Positions 58,754 through 64,000 of a stretch of DNA of 64,000 bases are shown here, piece by piece. Position 1 is the first letter of the stretch, and every line of letters starts with the position of its first letter. The position numbers were made by a program, and so were the translations under genes. Below the pieces are notes generated by a model. That model was given only the letters and a program-made list of their open reading frames with translations, ran no database searches and was not told the DNA's origin. Origin of the DNA: Sphingomonas japonica (lineage in GTDB: Bacteria > Pseudomonadota > Alphaproteobacteria > Sphingomonadales > Sphingomonadaceae); the NCBI RefSeq assembly GCF_006346325.1, contig NZ_VDYR01000002.1, positions 186,001-250,000 on the forward strand, written 5' to 3'.

Positions 58754-60163
58754 TCAAGGCATGATGCAAAAGACAGTGATTCGCTTGGTCCCGAGCGCGT
58801 ATGTGCCAATCGGCCGATAGTTTTGTCCAAGCACTTGTTCCAATCTCCGCCGGATGTCGGGCCGCTCTCCGCGATACCCGGCTTCGGCGACCACCCACGC
58901 AGGGCGCGTCGCCAGTGCCGCAGCCAGTGCCGCGCGCTGATCGACCCCGACCGCTCCGGCCTCGCGGGTGCGGCTCAGGTGGCTGGGGAACACCAGCGCG
59001 CTTACCCGGCAGCGGCCTGTGGCCGGGTACAGCATCGTCGGGCCGGAATAGATCAGCAGGCAGCCATTGCCCCTCCCCACTGCGCGCGTCAGCGCCGCAA
59101 ACTCGGCTGCGGTACCGCGCTCGTGGCGCTTGAGCGCCAGCACCGCTTGCCCGCCGACGAACGTCGCGATCAGGAAAACCGTAACTGCGCGCCTGCTGCG
59201 CCGTTCGCTCGCGAAGAAGCCGGCCGAGCAGGTGCAGGCGGCGGCGATCGCGGGCAGTGCATAATGGTCGAACCATCCCCCGAACCCGATCAGTGCGGTT
59301 ATTGCCGCGGCCAGCCACAGCCGGATCAGGCTGCGCGGCGTACCCGCTGCCCCCTCGCTGCGTCCAGCGAAGGCCAGCGCGACGAGAGGCGCGAGGATCA
59401 GCGCCACGATCGCCAGATTGCCGGCCTGCTCGCCGACTGGATCGCCGGCTCTATCGAGGATCGACCAAAAATTGGCGAACAGGAACCGGTCGGCGTGTCC
59501 TAAGACCGCATAGCCACCAAGCGCCGCCGCCGTCGGCAGCAGCGCGGCTGCGATCATCGCCGCCGCCAGCCCCGCAAGCGCGAGCGGCGGATCGCGTCGC
59601 CGTTGCCAAAGCACCCAGCATCCCAGCGCGATGCCTTCGAACACCACCGAGTATTTAATCTGCAGCGCCAGCCCGAACAGCGCCATCGCCGCCACTGCGC
59701 GACCCCGGCTGGCCCCGCCGCTCAACACCAGCACCGCCCCGGCGACCGGCAGATTGTAAAACACCGGCGCCTGTCCGCCTTGCCCCTCGGCAAAGTTCAG
59801 CCACAGCAGGTAGAGGATGCCGGCTGCCAGCGCGCCGCGTTCCCAACCGACACGGCGGGCGATCGCGCCGATCACCCCCGCCGTCGCCACCGCAAACGCC
59901 AGCGCCAGCGCCTGATACGCCAGGATGCCCAGCGGCCAGCCAAGTGCTGCGGCGGGCAGGTAAAGCGCGAACAATCCGATCGGCTTGCGATCCCAGATAT
60001 CGACAAAGGGCAGCGCCCCTTTTGCCATCGCGTCGGCAACGACGAAGTAGAATTGCTCGTCGACATGAAGGATCGGGTTGCCAAAGGTCGTTGCTCGCGC
60101 GGCGATCGCTGCTGCCAGCAGGATCAGCCAGCGCATCGCGGCGGACGGTATGGCGGTACGCAC
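58754..60163 (-). CDS. GT-C-like membrane glycosyltransferase (ArnT/PMT type)
   Basis: A 469-residue protein with about 10-11 membrane helices and the GT-C first-loop acidic motif 'NPILHVDEQFYFVVADAMAKG' followed by 'DIWDRKPIGLF', as in family 39 dolichyl- or undecaprenyl-phosphate sugar transferases. These add a lipid-carried sugar to a lipid A, protein or glycan outside the inner membrane. The C-terminal part is soluble. GTG 60163 is used; ATG 60136 and ATG 60250 are alternatives (the latter overlaps the divergent phosphatase start). Confidence 0.78.
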   Translation of the reverse strand: MRTAIPSAAMRWLILLAAAIAARATTFGNPILHVDEQFYFVVADAMAKGALPFVDIWDRKPIGLFALYLPAAALGWPLGILAYQALALAFAVATAGVIGAIARRVGWERGALAAGILYLLWLNFAEGQGGQAPVFYNLPVAGAVLVLSGGASRGRAVAAMALFGLALQIKYSVVFEGIALGCWVLWQRRRDPPLALAGLAAAMIAAALLPTAAALGGYAVLGHADRFLFANFWSILDRAGDPVGEQAGNLAIVALILAPLVALAFAGRSEGAAGTPRSLIRLWLAAAITALIGFGGWFDHYALPAIAAACTCSAGFFASERRSRRAVTVFLIATFVGGQAVLALKRHERGTAAEFAALTRAVGRGNGCLLIYSGPTMLYPATGRCRVSALVFPSHLSRTREAGAVGVDQRAALAAALATRPAWVVAEAGYRGERPDIRRRLEQVLGQNYRPIGTYALGTKRITVFCIMP

Positions 60164-60248
60164 GCTTCGGCGCGTATCAGGGTGGTCGTCAGGTGTCACG
60201 ACACCGCCATCGAGGGACGGCACAGGATGACCGACAAGGGAGAATGCC

Positions 60249-61877
60249 ATGACGCTTCTGATCGATCGCCGCTCGCTCCTGTTGACCGGCACGCTCGGGC
60301 TGGGCGCGTTTGCGGTTCCGGGCTTCGCGCAGCTTGCCGGTGTTCCAGGCGCGCGCGGGTTCACGCATGGCGTGGCGAGCGGTGAACCCGGCGCGCATTC
60401 GATGCTGCTGTGGACGCGCTATGTCCCGGCGGACGGCGATGCGGTCAAGCTGCGCGCGGAGATCGCCGAAACGCCCGACTTCGCCCGGGTGATCCGCGGC
60501 GGCGAGATGATCACGGGGCCGTGGCGCGACCATAGCGCCAAGATCACGGTCGCCGGGCTGGAGCCGGGACGCCGCTATCACTATCGCTTCGTCGCGCCCG
60601 ACGGCAGTGTCTCTGCGACGGGGCGCACGCGGACCTTGCCGGAGGGGGCAGCCGAGCGCTTCACCGCGGCAGTGTTCTCGTGTTCGAATATCGGCTTTGG
60701 CTATTTCAACGCCTATGCCCACGCGGCGGCGCGGGGCGATCTCGACCTGACGATCCATCTTGGCGATTATTTCTATGAATATGCGCCCGACAACTATCCC
60801 GCGGCGGACCAGCTCGTCGGCAATCGGGTGCCGCAGCCGATGAAGGAGATCGTCGCGCTCGCCGATTACCGGCTGCGCTATGCCAGCTACCGTGCCGATC
60901 CCGACCTCCAGGCGATCCACGCCGCCGCGCCGATGGTCGTGCAATGGGACGATCACGAATCGGCGAACGACAGCTGGGAAGGCGGCGCGCAGAATCATCA
61001 GGACGGCGAAGGCGACTGGCTGGCGCGCAAGGCGGCGGCGATGCAGGCGTTTCGCGAATGGCTGCCGGTCAGCGACGAGCCGTGGGCGGAGTATCGCATC
61101 GGCACGCTCGCGTCGCTGTTCCGCACCGAGACCCGGCTGCTCGGCCGCAGCAAGCCGCCCGAACTGGCGCCGCTGTTCGTGGGCGGAGGCGATCCCGTCG
61201 CGGCGCTGACCGCGTTCCGGGACGGTGCGTGGCAGGATCCGGCCGCGACGATGATGGGGTCGGTGCAGGAAGCGTGGCTGGACGGAGCGATGGCCCGGTC
61301 GGTGCGCGACGGCGTCGCGTGGCAGGTGGTCGGCTTCGGCACGATCATGGGCAACACCCGCGCCCCCGAGGAGGCGCTGGGCTGGATCAAGGCCGATGCT
61401 CCGGAACGCACCAAGGCCTATGTCACCGCCGGCGTCACCGCGTCGAAACTGGGGCTGCCGTCGAACCTCGACAATTGGGGCGGATACCCCGCGGCGCGCG
61501 CGCGCTTCCTGAAATCGGCGCAGGCGCTGGGCGGCAGCACGATCGTGCTGGCGGGCGACAGTCACAATGCCTGGGCCTACGACCTCGCGCAGGACGGCCG
61601 TCCCGCCGCGACCGAGTTCGCGGGGCAGGGTGTGACCTCGCCCGGCTATGAAAGCGCGGTCGCGATCGATCCGAAACAGGTCGCCGCCGCGCTGGTCCGC
61701 ACCAATCCCGAGCTCAAATGGTGCGACACCTCGCGCCGCGGGTACATGGCGCTGACGCTGACCCCGGGTGAGGCGCGCAACGACTGGGTGTTCGTCGATA
61801 CCGTGCGGATGCGCGGCACCGGGGCATCGGTCGGCCACACCGCGACAGTCGAACGCGGCCGCAACGTGATGGCGTAA
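60249..61877 (+). CDS. phoD: PhoD-type alkaline phosphatase/phosphodiesterase
   Basis: A 542-residue exported metallophosphatase. The twin-arginine signal 'IDRRSLLLTGTLGLGAFAVPG' indicates Tat export with bound metal. Residues 38-135 form the N-terminal immunoglobulin-like domain ('FTHGVASGEPGAHSMLLWTRY'), then the catalytic domain with 'FSCSNIGFGYFNAYAHAA', 'IHLGDYFYEYAP', 'VVQWDDHESANDSWEGGAQNH' and 'LAGDSHNAWAYDLAQDG'. These metal-binding positions match PhoD (Fe/Ca cofactors). It likely scavenges phosphate from phospho-mono/diesters in the periplasm. ATG 60249. No clear Pho box seen, though the region upstream is short. Confidence 0.92.
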   Translation: MTLLIDRRSLLLTGTLGLGAFAVPGFAQLAGVPGARGFTHGVASGEPGAHSMLLWTRYVPADGDAVKLRAEIAETPDFARVIRGGEMITGPWRDHSAKITVAGLEPGRRYHYRFVAPDGSVSATGRTRTLPEGAAERFTAAVFSCSNIGFGYFNAYAHAAARGDLDLTIHLGDYFYEYAPDNYPAADQLVGNRVPQPMKEIVALADYRLRYASYRADPDLQAIHAAAPMVVQWDDHESANDSWEGGAQNHQDGEGDWLARKAAAMQAFREWLPVSDEPWAEYRIGTLASLFRTETRLLGRSKPPELAPLFVGGGDPVAALTAFRDGAWQDPAATMMGSVQEAWLDGAMARSVRDGVAWQVVGFGTIMGNTRAPEEALGWIKADAPERTKAYVTAGVTASKLGLPSNLDNWGGYPAARARFLKSAQALGGSTIVLAGDSHNAWAYDLAQDGRPAATEFAGQGVTSPGYESAVAIDPKQVAAALVRTNPELKWCDTSRRGYMALTLTPGEARNDWVFVDTVRMRGTGASVGHTATVERGRNVMA

Positions 61878-61881
61878 AGCG

Positions 61882-64000
61882 CTAGTCCAGGCTCTTGCCC
61901 GCCTGCTCGAGCATGTCCTTGCTGAGGCCGGCGCTGGCGACGATGCGCTCGAGTTCGCCGCGCATCATCGCGGCGCGATCGTCATCGAAGCGCTTCCAGC
62001 GGCCGAGCGGCGGGACCAGCTTGGCGGCGGTCTGCGGATTGAGCTTGTCGAGCGCCAGCAGCTGGTCCGCAACGAAGCGGTAGCCGCGCCCCGACGGGTG
62101 ATGGAACGCGCGCTGGTTGACGCTGAACATGCCGACCAGTGCCCGCGCGCGATTGGGATTGGCGAGCGTGAAATCGCGGTGCTTCGCCAGTTCCTCGACC
62201 TGATCGACGGCATCGTCGCGCGCCGACAGCGCCTGCACCGAAAACCATTTGTCGAGCACCAGCGGATTGTCGCGATAGCGGTTGTAGAAAATGTCGAGCG
62301 CGGCGATGCGCTTGTCCGACGTTCCGTTGACCAGCGTCGCCAGCGCGCCGTGCCGGTCGGTCATGTTGTCGGCGCCCTCGAACTGCGCAAAAGCGAGGTC
62401 GGCGGCGTCGGGCGCCCCCGAAGCCGCGAGATAGCCGAGCGCGACGTTGCGCAGGCGGCGCAGCCCCTTGGCGGCGGGCGTATATTCGAAGCGGTTGGCG
62501 GCGGCGCCGTCATAGGCGTCGCGCCATTGCTCGCCGAGCCGGGTCGCCAGATCGCGGCGCAGCGCTTCGCGTGCGCGGAACACGGCGTCGGGATCGACCA
62601 CGCTCAACTGGTCGCCGATGAAGCTCTCCGACGGCAGCAGCACCGCTTCGCCGACGAACGCCTTGTCGAGATCGGGCGAGGCCAGCGTCCGGGCGACCGC
62701 CGCGATCACCGCGTCATGGTCGGCGCGCCCGTGGGTTACCGCCGTCACCAGCGTGTCGAGCATCAGCTGCTGCATCGCTTCGTAGCGCGCGAACGGATCG
62801 TCGTCGTGCGCCGACAGGAACGCCAGGTCGGCGGCGGTGCGGTTGGTGTCGAGGATCACCGGCGCGGAAAAGCCGCGATTGATCGACAGCACCGGCGTCT
62901 CGGCCACCCCGTCGAACGCGATATCGGCGCTGGTGTCGCCGAGCAGCACCAGCCGTTCCTCGCCCAGCGGCTTGCCCGTTTCCGATCCGAACAGCTTGAT
63001 CCGCAGCGGCAGCAGCATCGGCGCCTTGTCGGGCTGGCCGGGGGTGGGCGGCACGAGCTGGCGCAGCGCGATCCGCGCGCGGCCGTCCCCGGGCGCATGC
63101 GAAAGCTGCGCCGACACGCGCGGCGTCCCCGCCTGGCTGTACCACAAGCGGAACTGCGTCAGGTCTGCGCCGCTGGCATCTTCCATCGCGCAGGCGAAAT
63201 CCTCGACCGTCGCGGCGGTGCCGTCGTGGCGGTCGAAATATAGGTCCGATCCCGCGCGGAACGCCGCTTCGCCCAGCATGGTGTGCATCATTCGGATGAC
63301 TTCGGCGCCCTTGTTGTAGATCGTCGCGGTGTAGAAGTTGCTGATCTCCAAATATTCGTCGGGACGCACCGGATGCGCCAGCGGTCCGGCATCCTCGGGG
63401 AACTGCGCGGCGCGCAGTCCCCGCACATCCTCGATCCGCTTGACCGCGGGCGATCCCTGGTCGGCGCTGAACTGCTGGTCGCGGAACACGGTGAAGCCTT
63501 CCTTGAGCGAAAGCTGGAACCAGTCGCGGCAGGTGACGCGATTGCCCGACCAGTTGTGGAAATATTCGTGCGCGACCACTGCGGCGACCGCGTCATAGTC
63601 GTAATCGGTGGCGGTATCGGGATCGGCGAGGATGTAGCGGCTGTTGAAGATATTCAGCCCCTTGTTCTCCATCGCGCCGAAATTGAAATCGTCGACCGCG
63701 ACGATGTTGAAGACATCGAGGTCGTATTCCCGGCCATAGACCTTTTCGTCCCACGCCATCGCGGTCTTGAGCGCCGACAAGGCGTGGTCGGTCTTGGCAA
63801 GGTCGCTTTCGCGCACCCAGATGCCCAGCTGCACCTCGCGCCCCGACATCGTCGTGAAGCTGCCCGTATTGGCGACGAGGTCGCCCGCGACCAATGCGAA
63901 CAGATAGCTTGGCTTGGGAAACGGATCGTCCCATTCCGCCCAGTGGCGGCCGTCGCCCGCGTCGCCCGAGCCGACCGGATCGCCATTGGCGAGCAGCACC
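61882..64000 (-). CDS. pepN: Aminopeptidase N, N terminus beyond the window
   Basis: The C-terminal 706 or so residues of a minus-strand M1 metallopeptidase whose start lies right of the window. The zinc site '[20 protein letters not shown]' (HExxH) with the downstream Glu in '[11 protein letters not shown]', and the substrate-anchoring '[15 protein letters not shown]' are intact. The long helical C-terminal domain ('[20 protein letters not shown]' and so on) is as in E. coli PepN. It removes N-terminal amino acids from peptides in the cytoplasm. Convergent with phoD, 4 bases apart. Confidence 0.95.
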   Translation of the reverse strand, partial: VLLANGDPVGSGDAGDGRHWAEWDDPFPKPSYLFALVAGDLVANTGSFTTMSGREVQLGIWVRESDLAKTDHALSALKTAMAWDEKVYGREYDLDVFNIVAVDDFNFGAMENKGLNIFNSRYILADPDTATDYDYDAVAAVVAHEYFHNWSGNRVTCRDWFQLSLKEGFTVFRDQQFSADQGSPAVKRIEDVRGLRAAQFPEDAGPLAHPVRPDEYLEISNFYTATIYNKGAEVIRMMHTMLGEAAFRAGSDLYFDRHDGTAATVEDFACAMEDASGADLTQFRLWYSQAGTPRVSAQLSHAPGDGRARIALRQLVPPTPGQPDKAPMLLPLRIKLFGSETGKPLGEERLVLLGDTSADIAFDGVAETPVLSINRGFSAPVILDTNRTAADLAFLSAHDDDPFARYEAMQQLMLDTLVTAVTHGRADHDAVIAAVARTLASPDLDKAFVGEAVLLPSESFIGDQLSVVDPDAVFRAREALRRDLATRLGEQWRDAYDGAAANRFEYTPAAKGLRRLRNVALGYLAASGAPDAADLAFAQFEGADNMTDRHGALATLVNGTSDKRIAALDIFYNRYRDNPLVLDKWFSVQALSARDDAVDQVEELAKHRDFTLANPNRARALVGMFSVNQRAFHHPSGRGYRFVADQLLALDKLNPQTAAKLVPPLGRWKRFDDDRAAMMRGELERIVASAGLSKDMLEQAGKSLD

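Noticed and set aside
1..64000. tRNA, rRNA, CRISPR, insertion sequence, integrase or attachment site
   Set aside because: Looking through the intergenic gaps I found no cloverleaf-like segment with a TTCGA arm, no regularly spaced repeats, and no transposase or integrase reading frame. The only repeats are the palindromic family and isolated hairpins.

Overview
The window is high-GC, tightly packed chromosomal DNA that looks like Sphingomonas or a close relative (Alphaproteobacteria, Sphingomonadales). Supporting signs are the alphaproteobacterial gene-transfer-agent (GTA) tail cluster, the aa3 oxidase order cox2-cox1-ctaB-small ORF-ctaG-cox3-DUF983-surf1, an OmpA-like protein with a long proline linker, exosortase-A-type polysaccharide genes, and an 'IVTG' motif in an exported protein, as is common in sphingomonads. 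I see no tRNA, rRNA, insertion sequence or CRISPR array.

Layout. 1-7563: tail half of a GTA/prophage-like cluster (tail chaperones, very short tape measure, DUF2460, DUF2163, NlpC/P60 peptidase, host-specificity protein, DUF2793), with four hairpins and one palindromic repeat between its genes. 7673-15594: OmpA-family protein, YgfZ, a dihydroorotase-like protein with altered metal-site residues, VOC protein, MscS channel, topoisomerase IB, DJ-1/PfpI protein, secreted beta-helix protein. 15655-16563: a lower-GC exported hypothetical. 16669-23252: surface-polysaccharide genes (asparagine-synthase-like protein, exosortase-A-type O-ligase, 52-residue protein, membrane winged-helix regulator, glycosyltransferase). 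23258-24464: a small divergent regulatory module with an S24 regulator, a perfect palindrome and an alphaproteobacterial-type SOS box. 24474-35392: small ORFs, tamA-tamB, SLC13 permease, zinc-ribbon protein, tryptophan 2,3-dioxygenase and a kynureninase-like enzyme. 35399-39841: a divergent module of exported globin, DUF3034, cupredoxin-like protein and GGDEF-EAL protein.

39951-50170 holds an rRNA-type methyltransferase, thrC and the cytochrome oxidase operon, all on the minus strand, interrupted by a plus-strand pair (64-residue protein plus lactate/malate-type dehydrogenase). 50359-54621 is pyrE, a serine hydrolase, pdxJ, acpS, lepB and maiA; the first four are linked by 4-base stop/start overlaps. 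54709-60163 is a second glycan or surface region (two glycosyltransferases, a polytopic membrane protein, DUF2141, a GT-C-like membrane protein). The end carries a PhoD-type phosphatase and pepN, which runs off the right edge.

Four copies of one palindromic repeat lie between genes at 3549, 40831, 54623 and 58673. Translational coupling by ATGA, GTGA or TTGA overlaps is frequent and was used to fix many starts.
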